A DNA stretch of 64,000 nucleotides from Flavobacterium sp. 90 (lineage in GTDB: Bacteria > Bacteroidota > Bacteroidia > Flavobacteriales > Flavobacteriaceae). Below the pieces are notes generated by a model that was not told the origin of the DNA, made no database searches, and saw only the letters and a list, made by a program, of their open reading frames with translations. Positions 25,385 through 34,729 of this stretch are shown piece by piece. The position numbers were made by a program, and so were the translations under genes. The stretch covers positions 5,456,001-5,520,000 of the forward strand of contig NZ_SMGE01000001.1 of assembly GCF_004339525.1 (NCBI RefSeq), written 5' to 3'. Numbering within the stretch: position 1 is the stretch's first letter; each line of letters begins with the position of its first letter.

Positions 25385-27013
25385 TTACTTCAACTTGTTT
25401 TCTGTGTCTTTATAGTTTCCTGTAATAGTTACATTACTGTTTTTCGTTACTTTTCCGTAAATAGTAATAGACGAATCGTTACCAATAAAATTGATTTTCG
25501 CACCGCTATTTAATCTCAAATCCCCCCAAATTACTACAGTACCTTCAATTTGCAATACAGCATTACTATTAATGATTAATTCTGTTGGATTTTGTTGTTG
25601 GTATTTCCCCTGCGCCAAAGATCCTCTCATGTTAAAAGTTCCTCCGCTGTTTAAAGTTAAACCATTTTGAATAGTGATTGAACCACAATGCGTTAATACA
25701 GCGCCAGAATTTATCATTGCCGAACTAATTGCGGTAGAACCTGAATATGATTTAATTTCGTTTGAATTTAAAATAAGGTTTTGCCCTTGATTATAAGTTC
25801 CATATCCTGTACAACCAGCAAAAGTAGTGTTTGGTTTTTCCATTTTAATGATTTTCAAACCACCTTTTCCGCTTGCAACATAGATAAAATCACCACTAGA
25901 TTTTACATAGTTTGATGAACCTACGATACCAACGGTTCCTAATAAACTAAGTTGAGAACCTGTTTTATATACATTTAAACCAGCCGCACCATTTGCAACA
26001 AATGCATAACCATCGTTTACAGAAACCGCATTTGTAACATTATCTTCTCCAGGAGTTGCCAATGGAATACTTTGAAGTTTAGAACCGCTATTGATATCAT
26101 AAACCCCTAAACCATTATAACCTTCTGAAACTAATAATTTTGTACCATCAAAATCCATTGTTCTTTTTGCAGCGCTAACATCTGTAGATGTTGTAAAGCT
26201 TTTTTGCAAAGAAAGAGTAGATTCGTTGTAAATATTTACTCCTTTTGTTCCGCTTAGTGTAACAATTTTGTCTCCGCTAATAGCAACTGAACGTAAATCG
26301 TCTACCGTTACTTTTCCTGAAGCTACTTTAGACGAGCTATTTATTTTGAATAAACTTCCCTGATCTCCGGTTACGGCAAAATAAGCGCTTGAATTTGCAG
26401 CAACATCTGTAGTTACTTTCCCTTCAAGATTTGTGATTGTATAATTATCCGTAAGCAAACCTGAACTCAATTGCATCGTAATAAGAATTGCAGGATGTGT
26501 TAACTCCGGTTTTTTGTCAATATCCGTTGCAGCACCAATAATCAAGCTACCGTTTGAGTAGGTAAGTGATGTAATATCAGTATTTGCGATTAATGCAGAT
26601 GTAATTAATTTAGGTTTGTAAGGATCAGAAACATCAATAACGTCAATAGCTCCTGAATAAACTTCGCCCATCATTGTATAAGCAACGTAAGCAAAATTAC
26701 CATTTACAGCTACGTGATTTGCTTGTAAAGTTCTTCCGTTACTATCTTTTGGCGGATTAACTTCGGCAATTTGTACTAATGGTAAATCACTATTTGCAGC
26801 TTCAGTACGTGATAATTTTGAAGTTGATGAATTTGCAATCGAAATTACTCCTGAATTGGTATAATCCAGCCTTTTATTCAAAGATGTAACATCGTTGTTA
26901 ATTTGAATATTATTGTCTTTTGCCTGCGTATCTGTATTAGATTCGTCATTGTTAGTACAAAACGTAAAAAGCGACATTGCTACTAACGAAAATAAATAAA
27001 CTCTCTTTTTCAT
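25385..27013 (-). CDS. LVIVD-repeat beta-propeller lipoprotein
   Basis: 542 residues. Lipoprotein signal peptide with Cys19 (LFTFC); the mature end reads CTNNDES, an acidic start compatible with surface export in Bacteroidota (inference). From about 80 to 370 there are propeller-type repeats with IDVIDVSDPYKPKLI (an LVIVD motif) and others such as GVNIYNESTLSLQKSF and GLGVYDINSGSKLQSI. The C-terminal region (about 395-542) has short Gly/Asn/Ser-rich repeats (LTLNSGGTFNMRGSL, LRLNSGAKINFIG) like a beta-solenoid. Probably a cell-surface binding protein; ligand unknown. Confidence 0.85.
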   Translation of the reverse strand: MKKRVYLFSLVAMSLFTFCTNNDESNTDTQAKDNNIQINNDVTSLNKRLDYTNSGVISIANSSTSKLSRTEAANSDLPLVQIAEVNPPKDSNGRTLQANHVAVNGNFAYVAYTMMGEVYSGAIDVIDVSDPYKPKLITSALIANTDITSLTYSNGSLIIGAATDIDKKPELTHPAILITMQLSSGLLTDNYTITNLEGKVTTDVAANSSAYFAVTGDQGSLFKINSSSKVASGKVTVDDLRSVAISGDKIVTLSGTKGVNIYNESTLSLQKSFTTSTDVSAAKRTMDFDGTKLLVSEGYNGLGVYDINSGSKLQSIPLATPGEDNVTNAVSVNDGYAFVANGAAGLNVYKTGSQLSLLGTVGIVGSSNYVKSSGDFIYVASGKGGLKIIKMEKPNTTFAGCTGYGTYNQGQNLILNSNEIKSYSGSTAISSAMINSGAVLTHCGSITIQNGLTLNSGGTFNMRGSLAQGKYQQQNPTELIINSNAVLQIEGTVVIWGDLRLNSGAKINFIGNDSSITIYGKVTKNSNVTITGNYKDTENKLK

Positions 27014-27039
27014 AATTCTATCGTTGCTTAAATTTTTTG

Positions 27040-27047
27040 CAAATATA
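27040..27047 (-). promoter_or_regulatory. Candidate promoter element for the LVIVD gene
   Basis: Reverse-strand TATATTTG, 26 bp upstream of the ATG. No good upstream TTG. Confidence 0.45.
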
Positions 27048-27170
27048 CGACATATTTATATTAAAATAAGGTAATGATTAAGAATAGTTTAACTAATTGT
27101 TAATTTATTGCTGTATATTTAAATAATAATCAATAAATTAACGCATAACGAAAGTATTATGCATGCATAA

Positions 27171-27202
27171 AAAAAGAGTATCAAATTATTGATACTCTTT
27201 TG
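27171..27202 (-). terminator. Terminator of the 27231 gene
   Basis: AAAGAGTATCAA-ATTA-TTGATACTCTTT, a perfect 12-bp stem, with a T run on the reverse strand. Confidence 0.88.
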
Positions 27203-27230
27203 TGTTGAAAATTAGTTATTTAGCAATTTG

Positions 27231-27758
27231 TTATCTTCTTCCGTGTCCACGATGTCCGTGGTCATCATCGCGATCGCGATCATCATCATGTCTGTCGTGT
27301 TTGTCATAACGTTTTTTATCGTAATGTTTGTAATCTCTACGATCATCACGACGATCGTTATAACCATATGCTACCGGTCTTGGTCTGTAACATCTTTGTG
27401 GCGCTCCGTGGTATCCTTTATAGTATTTTACTCTGTGACGATCAAAATAAGTATATGGAGTTCTACCATGGTAATCATTCAAAACTACTTTGTAACCTCC
27501 GTACAAATCATAGTTTCTATATTGTCTTGGTAAATAAGTTGTTCTAACCCATCTTCCTCCTCCAAAATAAATAAACTGAGAAGCTCTAACATCATAATAA
27601 GCTTCGATGTCCGGCAAATAGTAATATTCCATTTCTGCATATCCTTCAGGTCCCCAAGAAGGTGGTGTTCCTATATTTACATTTATTGATACCTGAGCTT
27701 GTGTGGCACTTGCAATCATAAGGAAGAATCCGGCGATTGCTATTTTTATTGTTTTCAT
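27231..27758 (-). CDS. Secreted protein with His/Asp/Arg-rich tail
   Basis: 175 residues from MKTIKIAIAGFFLMIASATQ. An earlier in-frame Met at 27809 would put 17 polar residues ahead of the signal peptide. The mature part has a Tyr-rich beta domain (about 22-115: YYYLPDIEAYYDVRASQFIY, then FGGGRWVRT). It ends in a low-complexity tail (about 130-175) of repeated D, R, H and K, with HGHRGHGRR at the very end. Similar short Bacteroidota proteins have no known function; the tail could bind metal or polyanions (inference). Confidence 0.8.
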   Translation of the reverse strand: MKTIKIAIAGFFLMIASATQAQVSINVNIGTPPSWGPEGYAEMEYYYLPDIEAYYDVRASQFIYFGGGRWVRTTYLPRQYRNYDLYGGYKVVLNDYHGRTPYTYFDRHRVKYYKGYHGAPQRCYRPRPVAYGYNDRRDDRRDYKHYDKKRYDKHDRHDDDRDRDDDHGHRGHGRR

Positions 27759-27947
27759 TTTTTTTAGTTTTAATTTGTTCTGTTTAGTGATATTCATATA
27801 CTGTGCCAAAAAATAAAACTAAATGCATTTCGTCGGATAAATGATGCTTTTCAACGAGTTAATCTGAGATAGTGTTTTTGTAATTATTTGATTTTTAATA
27901 AGTTTTAGAAAGTGTAGAATTCAGAAAAAAAATATTCTTTTTTTTCT

Positions 27948-29759
27948 TTATTTATATTCAACAATTCTTGGCTTTGCCAGCTCAAAACTCTGCAAACCAA
28001 AGTCAGTAGTTTCAAATGTATTGGTCTTGAATACATTATCTCCCTGATATGGAATTGTTGGATAATATGACAACGAAAGCTGGAAGGAACTGAATACCAA
28101 ATAGTCATTGCTGATTAATAATCCCACAGTCAATTTTGAATACCCTTTGTTACGTCCCATCGCATTATTTGGACTTCCTAATACCGCAACAGAATAATTA
28201 AAAAACGGATTCATACGAAATCCTAATACAGAATAAGGAGAGTAGGTCTGTGTTTGTAGAGACAAAACCATTTTATTAGTTCCATAAATGGCGCTATTAA
28301 AGCCAGCTAAACCGTTTTGCTCATTTATATTAAGCTGATCTCCTATGATATTCTCACGGTTTACACCTATAACTATTTCAGGATTAATAAATTGTCTTAA
28401 TTTCCATCTTCCTAAAGTAAAGAGTTTCGTGAAATAATTGGACTCAAACAAAAAAGCGGTTTCATATGTTTTTGAATCATGAAAAAAAGTTCCGGCTTCA
28501 AAATTAGTACTTAAAAAGCCCCACTTATAGTAATTTCCAAATGAAAACTGCGCACCTAAATAAGGCCGCCACATCGTATTTTTATATTGATAACCTAATG
28601 TGATTCCGTAAATCCGCCCAACAGGAACGTCTTCTGTTTGACCGTTCCTAAAAATATAACTGTCTTTGATAAATTTTCGTGTATTGATTCCAACTCCGCT
28701 TAGAATTAGTTTTTCATCAGAATAAAAATGCGTTGGATCATAAAGCTCAGAAGGATTCTCAGTATAGTCAACATTTAAAAATCGTCCGGATACAATCAAA
28801 TTTGTAATTCCGTTTGTTTCGTCTTCAAAAACTTTTGAAGCTTTTCCCGCCCATAAGTCCTGAAAATTATATTTAAAAGGTTGAAAAGCATACGTTAAAT
28901 CCGGCGCTTGTAAACTGTCTTTTCTAAAATTTTGCCCCACAAAAACACCGCCTCCCCATTTTGTTAAAGGAGAATAAAAATCACGCTCTATATCTATACT
29001 TTTGGCATAGTTATTATCGAGATCTATTTTGTAATTCAGGATTGCCTTAATATAAGTATTTTTGATATTTGGCACTGTATAAGTAGCTTCATTAGCATTT
29101 CTACCATCATCAAATCTATTGGTAAATCGATACTCAAGTTGTTGCCCGGAACCAAAAAAGTCTTTTTCTTTTACCCCAACCGAAACCTGATTACTGGATA
29201 TAGAAAACTTAGGAATTGTACTCCACGAATCTAAAACCCGAATAGTGACATCTACAGAATCCGAAGCCACACTTACGAGTTTATTTGAGATTCGAACGGC
29301 AGTAACATACTTTTGAGCACGAATCAAACGTTCAGATTCCTGTACTTTATAAGCATTATAAGGCGTATTTCTCTTGAATAAAAGAAGATTATAAATCGCT
29401 ATTTTTTTAGTTTTCAAATGCAATCGGTTTCCGGTTCTTTCTCCCCAATTTTTAGGCATTTGTGTAGTATCTGTAATAGAATGCCCAAAAGGATCGAGTG
29501 TAACGATATTAATTTTTCGGATTATTTTTCCGTCATAATCGGTTGTATCTGTAATAAGAAGTTCTTCTTTCTTTTTAGGTTTGTTGGTTCTAAAAAAAAG
29601 CTTGTGAAGATTTTGAGTAAATTTATTTTTTTTAGAATAGTTTCTGATTCTTTTATAAATATCAGTACTGTCTTTCTTCTCGGTTTTAACCTGAGAATAA
29701 GCGCCTTGTAAGCAAAAGCATAAGAGAATAAAAACAACTATTTTTTTGTTCACAAACAT
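27948..29759 (-). CDS. BamA/TamA-like outer-membrane protein with POTRA-like domain
   Basis: 603 residues. Signal peptide 1-22. After a basic linker, a POTRA-like module (about 105-185) reads AIYNLLLFKRNTPYNAYKVQ, ESERLIRAQKYVTAVRI and VTIRVLDSWSTIP. The rest (about 195-603) has alternating aromatic strands of a beta-barrel, ending in FGLQSFELAKPRIVEYK. This is the arrangement of Omp85-related proteins that insert or export envelope components. It is not the essential BamA (only one POTRA-like unit). Substrate unknown; monocistronic. Confidence 0.75.
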   Translation of the reverse strand: MFVNKKIVVFILLCFCLQGAYSQVKTEKKDSTDIYKRIRNYSKKNKFTQNLHKLFFRTNKPKKKEELLITDTTDYDGKIIRKINIVTLDPFGHSITDTTQMPKNWGERTGNRLHLKTKKIAIYNLLLFKRNTPYNAYKVQESERLIRAQKYVTAVRISNKLVSVASDSVDVTIRVLDSWSTIPKFSISSNQVSVGVKEKDFFGSGQQLEYRFTNRFDDGRNANEATYTVPNIKNTYIKAILNYKIDLDNNYAKSIDIERDFYSPLTKWGGGVFVGQNFRKDSLQAPDLTYAFQPFKYNFQDLWAGKASKVFEDETNGITNLIVSGRFLNVDYTENPSELYDPTHFYSDEKLILSGVGINTRKFIKDSYIFRNGQTEDVPVGRIYGITLGYQYKNTMWRPYLGAQFSFGNYYKWGFLSTNFEAGTFFHDSKTYETAFLFESNYFTKLFTLGRWKLRQFINPEIVIGVNRENIIGDQLNINEQNGLAGFNSAIYGTNKMVLSLQTQTYSPYSVLGFRMNPFFNYSVAVLGSPNNAMGRNKGYSKLTVGLLISNDYLVFSSFQLSLSYYPTIPYQGDNVFKTNTFETTDFGLQSFELAKPRIVEYK

Positions 29760-29844
29760 TTAGATTATTTTTGACTGGCTTACAAATGATTCTTAGATCA
29801 AGGTAAGAAAATTATAAGGTTAAATTTAAAAAATGAGCCAATTT

Positions 29845-30945
29845 TTAACTCTCAGCATTAACTTTCCTAATTCTCCATGTAAATTTTTTAGGCATATGAT
29901 TTCCCATAACATAACCCCAGGGTTCTAGTGATTCTATTCGGTCAAAAATAATTTTTAAAATCGCTAAAAGCGGAATGGCTAAAAACATCCCGGAAATTCC
30001 TGCAGAAGCACCACCAACTATAATTCCGATAATAGATACAAAAGCATTAATTTCTACTTTAGAATTGATAATTAAAGGTACAATTAGATTATTATCGATT
30101 AATTGCACAATAATATTTACGATAAGAATTCCTAAGATAATTGATGTTTCGGCAGATCCTGTCAAAGATGCCAGAACAGTAATAATACCAGCAATCAGGA
30201 TTCCGATATACGGAATCACGTTTAGAATTCCGGTTATTAATCCCAAGAGAATAAAATATTTGATACCAATAATCCAAAGTCCTAAACTTGTTAAAGCTGA
30301 GACAACAATCATTTCAATAATTAAGCTGACGATATAATTGTTTATGGAAAGTTTTATTTGAGATAATATATCTTTTAAAATACTATGGTTTTCTTTGTCA
30401 ATCAATTTAGCCAGAAAAAGTATAAAATGATCTTTATATAGTAAAAACAAAAAAGTATAAATTGGAATAATGGTACAATCCAAGAGTAAATCCGTAATCG
30501 ATACAATTGCCGAACCGATTGTGGCTTTTCCGTTCTGAACAGAATCTTTCGTTACATTATCAATGTATTTTTTCTGTTCGCCAATACTTACATGAAAATT
30601 ATCTTTAATAAATTTATGAATATCGGTTATAAAAGTATTTGCATTCTTTTTTATGGTGTCAAAATCATTTGCCATATCCGTTACTTCATAAGATATAAAA
30701 ACCAATATTCCGACGATAAAAGCAGCAAAAAGTAAAACACAGCAAATCGCCGCAAGATGCCTTGGAAACTTGAATTTTGTTTTTAAAAAAGTAAATACCG
30801 GAAGCAATAAAACAGCAAACAAAAAGGCCATTAAGACTGGCGTAATAATATCTTTTGCAATGCAAAATATATAAGCAAAAGAAATCAAACTTATTAATAT
30901 ACACGCAATTTTTGCGTAGAATGGCAACTTAATTGACTGAATCAT
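29845..30945 (-). CDS. AI-2E family (PerM/TqsA-like) transporter
   Basis: 366 residues with about eight membrane helices: an N-terminal pair (about 12-60), a long hydrophilic segment (about 80-145) and a C-terminal bundle. Family signatures include PIYTFLFLLYKD, GILNVIPYIGILIAGI and the closing AIPLLAILKIIFDR. Members export small solutes or signals, or act as ion antiporters; specificity cannot be read from sequence. Stands alone upstream of the MscS operon end. Confidence 0.9.
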   Translation of the reverse strand: MIQSIKLPFYAKIACILISLISFAYIFCIAKDIITPVLMAFLFAVLLLPVFTFLKTKFKFPRHLAAICCVLLFAAFIVGILVFISYEVTDMANDFDTIKKNANTFITDIHKFIKDNFHVSIGEQKKYIDNVTKDSVQNGKATIGSAIVSITDLLLDCTIIPIYTFLFLLYKDHFILFLAKLIDKENHSILKDILSQIKLSINNYIVSLIIEMIVVSALTSLGLWIIGIKYFILLGLITGILNVIPYIGILIAGIITVLASLTGSAETSIILGILIVNIIVQLIDNNLIVPLIINSKVEINAFVSIIGIIVGGASAGISGMFLAIPLLAILKIIFDRIESLEPWGYVMGNHMPKKFTWRIRKVNAES

Positions 30946-31056
30946 TTTTATGGAGTTTTTGTAAAACTATAATTTTGGTTAAGCAAATATTATACTTTAT
31001 TTCAGTAATAATGTTTTAGCTTTTTTCTTATAGTTTATAAAATTCCCATTCAAATT

Positions 31057-31587
31057 TTAGTCAAAGAATTCCTTGTCTTCGTAGTGCGTCGGCATAATCG
31101 AAATACCTTTTTGTAATAGTAGATTGTTCGGAAAAATGATTTTTTCGCCTTCTTTAGTTTTTAAATTCACGTGGAAAGCGCTAATGTCTTCGATTTCAGC
31201 TTCTATAGGAAAATCTTTGTCGTGAATTTTGATTGTATCTCCAATTCTAAATGGAAAAGAGAAAAATAAAATCATTCCGGAAGTAATATTGCTCAAAATA
31301 GACCATTGTGCAAACATTGCAACACCAATAACGGTTGCAATTGACGAAACCGTTATAAAAATATCCTTAGTTTCAACGCCCCAAATTACAATCAGACTAA
31401 TCGTAACCAGTATATTCATAAGAATGTGAATGTACTTGATTACCAAATTGGTTCGATGTTCTAATAATTGACTTGAACTGGCGTAACGACGGATTAATTT
31501 TGCAATAATAACTCTCAATGCTACTAAAGCAAACAAGATAATTATAGTACTTAAAATTTCCTGACTATATTCTTTAAAAGAAAACAT
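31057..31587 (-). CDS. Small MscS-family mechanosensitive channel
   Basis: 176 residues, much shorter than E. coli MscS (286). Three membrane helices (about 14-32, 52-70, 78-105). The pore-lining helix and beta domain read VIGVAMFAQWSILSNITSGM and FPFRIGDTIKIHDKDFPIEA. It stops soon after the beta domain and lacks the alpha-beta C-terminal cage. Opens under membrane tension to release solutes. Last gene of the leftward housekeeping operon, 10 bp after maf. Confidence 0.9.
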   Translation of the reverse strand: MFSFKEYSQEILSTIIILFALVALRVIIAKLIRRYASSSQLLEHRTNLVIKYIHILMNILVTISLIVIWGVETKDIFITVSSIATVIGVAMFAQWSILSNITSGMILFFSFPFRIGDTIKIHDKDFPIEAEIEDISAFHVNLKTKEGEKIIFPNNLLLQKGISIMPTHYEDKEFFD

Positions 31588-31597
31588 AAATAAATTT

Positions 31598-32182
31598 TTA
31601 CACTAAAGTACTCAAATATTCGTAAACTTTAGCCGTAGGCAATCCCATAACATTGGTATAAGAACCTTCTACTTTTGCAACTGCCATAAAACCAAACCAT
31701 TCCTGGATGCCATAAGCACCGGCTTTGTCATAAGGTTTGTAGTTTTCGATATAATACAAAATTGCTTCGTCAGACAAATCATTGAAAGTTACTTTTGTAA
31801 TATCATGCAAAAGGGTAGAAGTAGTGCTTGTTTTGAAGCAAACAGAAGTAATTACATCGTGTGTTGCATTCGACATTGATTTGATCATTGCAAAAGCTTC
31901 ATCAGCATCTTTTGGTTTCCCTAAAGCTTTATCGTTGTGCCAAACGATCGTATCGCTGGTTACTAAGATTTCGTTTTCTTTTAGTTCACCTTCAAAGGCG
32001 CTTGCTTTTAGTTCAGCTAAATAATCAGTGATTTCTACCGCTTTTAATTCAGGCGGATATATTTCTTCGATATCTTTTAATCTGATTTCAAAATCAAGAT
32101 TTAAGTCCTTAAAGAATTGTTGTCTTCTTGGTGATCCTGATGCGAGAATTATCGTGTATTTTTTTAGTTTTTCTTTAAGCAT
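31598..32182 (-). CDS. maf: Maf-family nucleoside triphosphate pyrophosphatase
   Basis: 194 residues, full length. Motifs: ILASGSPRRQQFFKDL at the start (substrate loop), LVTSDTIVWHNDKALGKPKD (about 67-86, catalytic Asp), and YDKAGAYGIQEW (about 149-160). Maf enzymes hydrolyse non-canonical or modified pyrimidine nucleotides. Overlaps the end of the UbiA gene by 8 bases, so translationally coupled. Confidence 0.93.
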   Translation of the reverse strand: MLKEKLKKYTIILASGSPRRQQFFKDLNLDFEIRLKDIEEIYPPELKAVEITDYLAELKASAFEGELKENEILVTSDTIVWHNDKALGKPKDADEAFAMIKSMSNATHDVITSVCFKTSTTSTLLHDITKVTFNDLSDEAILYYIENYKPYDKAGAYGIQEWFGFMAVAKVEGSYTNVMGLPTAKVYEYLSTLV

Positions 32183-33101
32183 TGTAATGAATATTTAAGG
32201 TAATAACCAGAATTGATAAAATTCCGAAAAACAAAATCAGTTTTAAAACCGTACTTAAATGGTGAAATTCTTTTGGAGTTTTTGCTCCAAAAATCTTTAC
32301 AATAAAATACAATAACGGCGCTAAAACAAAAGCAAATGCATAAAGCGTAACAAAAATAAGATTGTTTTTAAGGAAATAAGTATTGATATAAAGCAAGGAT
32401 AAAATAAACGGAATTATAGCAAATCCCAAAGCTATTTTTGCTGCACGGCTTATTCCAATTGCAATTGGTAACGTATTCATTCCTTGATTGTAATCCCCAT
32501 TTACATCTTCGATATCTTTAACTATTTCGCGTATAAAATTAATCATAAAAGCAAACAAAGCATAATCAGTAAGAATCGAAAATAAACTTGCCATTTGCGC
32601 TTTATTTTCAGGACTAGTTGCCGGAAAAATATCAAAAACTCCAATAATAATTACGCTTAGCGAAAGCGTTAATGCCACAACAACATTACCTACAATCATA
32701 ATCTGTTTTAATGTTGTAGAGTAAAAATAAAGCATTGAAGCAATCAGAATAAAGATTGTTGCAAAACCAGGTCTCAAAATCACATTCGATAAATAAAAAC
32801 CTATAGCAACTCCCGTAATATTCAAACCTATATAGATATTATAAGCCGCAGTTTCAGAAATTCCTTTACCAATCACAACATCCTGAGGCTTATTTATTGT
32901 ATCTGTTGCAACGTCATATATATTATTGATTACATAACCCGCTGCAGCCAATAAAACGGTGCTCAAAACCAATAATCCATACTGAAGATCAGTTAGTGCC
33001 AAAGGAATATTTTGCTGTTTTAAAAAAGCATAACGAAATAAAACCTGCATAAAAGCAAGCATCAGTAAATTTTGATAACGAATGAGTTTGAGGAATTTCA
33101 T
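32175..33101 (-). CDS. UbiA-family prenyltransferase, geranylgeranylglycerol-phosphate geranylgeranyltransferase-like
   Basis: 308 residues with about eight membrane helices. The two Asp-rich substrate motifs are NNIYDVATDTINKP (about 61-74) and EIVKDIEDVNGDYNQGMNTL (about 190-209). Bacteroidota proteins of this type are commonly annotated as digeranylgeranylglyceryl phosphate synthase-like, although these bacteria lack archaeal lipids, so the natural prenyl acceptor is uncertain. Between KdsC-like and maf genes; the 178-bp gap to the former is filled by word repeats. Confidence 0.85.
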   Translation of the reverse strand: MKFLKLIRYQNLLMLAFMQVLFRYAFLKQQNIPLALTDLQYGLLVLSTVLLAAAGYVINNIYDVATDTINKPQDVVIGKGISETAAYNIYIGLNITGVAIGFYLSNVILRPGFATIFILIASMLYFYSTTLKQIMIVGNVVVALTLSLSVIIIGVFDIFPATSPENKAQMASLFSILTDYALFAFMINFIREIVKDIEDVNGDYNQGMNTLPIAIGISRAAKIALGFAIIPFILSLLYINTYFLKNNLIFVTLYAFAFVLAPLLYFIVKIFGAKTPKEFHHLSTVLKLILFFGILSILVITLNIHYNA

Positions 33102-33104
33102 TTT

Positions 33105-33245
33105 TTTCTTTTAAGGTTCAAAGGGACAAAGGTTCAGAGGTTCAAAGGTTTTTCTTTTAAGGTTCTGAGGTTCTTAGCGGCTAAGGTTCTAAGGTTTTTT
33201 CTTTGCTTAAAAATCTTTGTCAAAGTTTTAAGCTTTGACAAAGAT
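33105..33245. repeat. Word repeats of the AAGGTTCAAAGG / GGTTCTAAGG type
   Basis: Several near-copies in tandem: AAGGTTCAAAGGGACAAAGG, GGTTCAGAGGTTCAAAGG, AAGGTTCTGAGGTTCTTAG and CTAAGGTTCTAAGG. An imperfect TTTGTCAAAG/CTTTGACAAA hairpin (about 33217-33242) follows. Same words occur at 11530, 44303 and 48650. Confidence 0.6.
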
Positions 33246-33279
33246 AAGACGAAAGCAAAATCAACAATTAATAATTATA

Positions 33280-33807
33280 TTAATCGTGTTTCCCGTTAAA
33301 ATATTCCATCCATTTTCCTTGTACTTTCATTACTTGCTCGATAACGTCACGTGCAGCGCCCCTTCCGCCTTTTACATGCGAAACGTAACGGCATATATTC
33401 TTGATTTCAGGACTTGCATCTTGCGGGCAAGTTGGCAATCCTACTAATTTCATTACATGAAAATCAGGAATATCATCGCCCATATACAACACTTGCTCTG
33501 GTTTTATATTGTAAGTTTCTGTGTATTCCTTAAAAGTTGCAACCTTGTCAGGAACTCCTAAATGAATATCGTTGATTCCTAAATTACGAAGTCTAATGCG
33601 AACACCTTCGTTGCTTCCGCCAGAAATAATACAAACATTAAAACCACTTTCAACAGCCGCTTTCATTGCATAACCATCACGAATATTCATCGTGCGAAGC
33701 ATTTCGCCTTCATTGGTTACAAAAACCGAACTATCTGTAAGTACGCCATCAACATCAAAAACAAAAGTTGTGATGTCGTTCATTATCTCTTTAAAATGTT
33801 TTGCCAT
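33280..33807 (-). CDS. kdsC: KdsC-like HAD phosphatase
   Basis: 175 residues, the compact C0-type HAD without cap. Motif I FVFDVDGVLTDSSVFV (11-26), motif II IISGG (about 59) and motif III/IV YMGDDIPDFHVMK (about 109-121) are all intact. KdsC removes phosphate from 3-deoxy-D-manno-octulosonate 8-phosphate in LPS core synthesis; related YrbI-type enzymes act on similar sugars. Overlaps the upstream DUF2520 gene by 17 bases. Confidence 0.9.
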   Translation of the reverse strand: MAKHFKEIMNDITTFVFDVDGVLTDSSVFVTNEGEMLRTMNIRDGYAMKAAVESGFNVCIISGGSNEGVRIRLRNLGINDIHLGVPDKVATFKEYTETYNIKPEQVLYMGDDIPDFHVMKLVGLPTCPQDASPEIKNICRYVSHVKGGRGAARDVIEQVMKVQGKWMEYFNGKHD

Positions 33808-34552
33808 TATTCTGTATAGATTGTGTTAGTATTTTATAAATATTCTTTTGATTTTCATTTGTTAAGTATTCCAAATGCGCTTCAATTGTGTTAGAATCTT
33901 TGCGTTTTGCAGGTCCGGTTTGTGCATCAATTGGATCGAGAGTTTTGATTTTTTCGGCAGTTTCCTGAATCAAAGGTTTCAAAACTTCAAACGGAACCTG
34001 ATGTTCGGTGCAAATTTCTTGCCCGATTTGATATAAATGATTCGAGAAATTGTTGACAAAAACTGCTGCAACATGCAAAGCTTTCCTTTGATCTGAATTT
34101 ATAGGATAAACAGCATTTGAAATGCTTTTTGCAACAGTTTCTAAAACGCGAAAATCAAACGTATTTTCGGCTTCCAAACACATTGGAATGGTTGAAAAAT
34201 CAATTTCTTTCTTTTTAGAAAACGTCTGAAGTGGATAAAAAACGCCTTTCCTGTTTTTTGGATTCAAAACATCAAGCGAAGCAGCTCCTGAAGTGTGAAC
34301 TACAATTCGGTTTTGAAAAGGTAATTGATTAGAAACTTCAGAAATAGCCTTGTCTGAAACCGCGATAATATATAAATCAGCTTCAGCTAATTCCTCGTAG
34401 TCATTTACAATTTTATCATAATCAATTAGAGAAGACAAAGCTTCTTTTTTTCTCGAAAAAACCTGAACAATTTCAATAACTTCACTTTTAGAGAAAGCTT
34501 TTATCAAATGTTGCGCGACATTTCCGGAACCAATTATCGTTATTCGAGTCAT
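33791..34552 (-). CDS. Rossmann-fold protein with DUF2520 domain
   Basis: 253 residues. N-terminal NAD(P)-binding fold with ITIIGSGNVAQHLIKAF (4-20), then IAVSDKAISEVSNQLP. The helical C-terminal DUF2520 domain (about 125-250) has ALHVAAVFVNNFSNHLYQIG. This resembles the ketopantoate-reductase/6-phosphogluconate dehydrogenase layout, and an oxidoreductase role is likely, but the substrate is unknown. First gene of the operon with KdsC-like, UbiA, Maf and MscS; coupled to the next gene by a 17-base overlap. Confidence 0.9.
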   Translation of the reverse strand: MTRITIIGSGNVAQHLIKAFSKSEVIEIVQVFSRKKEALSSLIDYDKIVNDYEELAEADLYIIAVSDKAISEVSNQLPFQNRIVVHTSGAASLDVLNPKNRKGVFYPLQTFSKKKEIDFSTIPMCLEAENTFDFRVLETVAKSISNAVYPINSDQRKALHVAAVFVNNFSNHLYQIGQEICTEHQVPFEVLKPLIQETAEKIKTLDPIDAQTGPAKRKDSNTIEAHLEYLTNENQKNIYKILTQSIQNNGKTF

Positions 34553-34661
34553 AGCGCAAAATTAGCATTATTTTTTTAATGTAGATTGCTTTTGATTCGT
34601 TTGTCCTTATATTCAAAATCTGCTTTTGAGAAGATTTAAAACTTATGATTATTAAAACTAA

Positions 34662-34709
34662 AAATCCTTTGTTTTCCATTAATTCTAATAATTGAAAACA
34701 AAGGATTTA
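34662..34709 (-). terminator. Terminator of the GH28 gene
   Basis: AAATCCTTTGTTTTC and GAAAACAAAGGATTT form a perfect 15-bp stem around a 17-base loop, about 20 bp past the GH28 stop. Confidence 0.82.
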
Positions 34710-34729
34710 GGTTATTGATTTTTATTTGT

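Noticed and set aside
31057..34552. Archaeal-type ether-lipid pathway because of the UbiA homologue
   Set aside because: Only the prenyltransferase is present; the annotation label reflects family history and the neighbours are general housekeeping genes.
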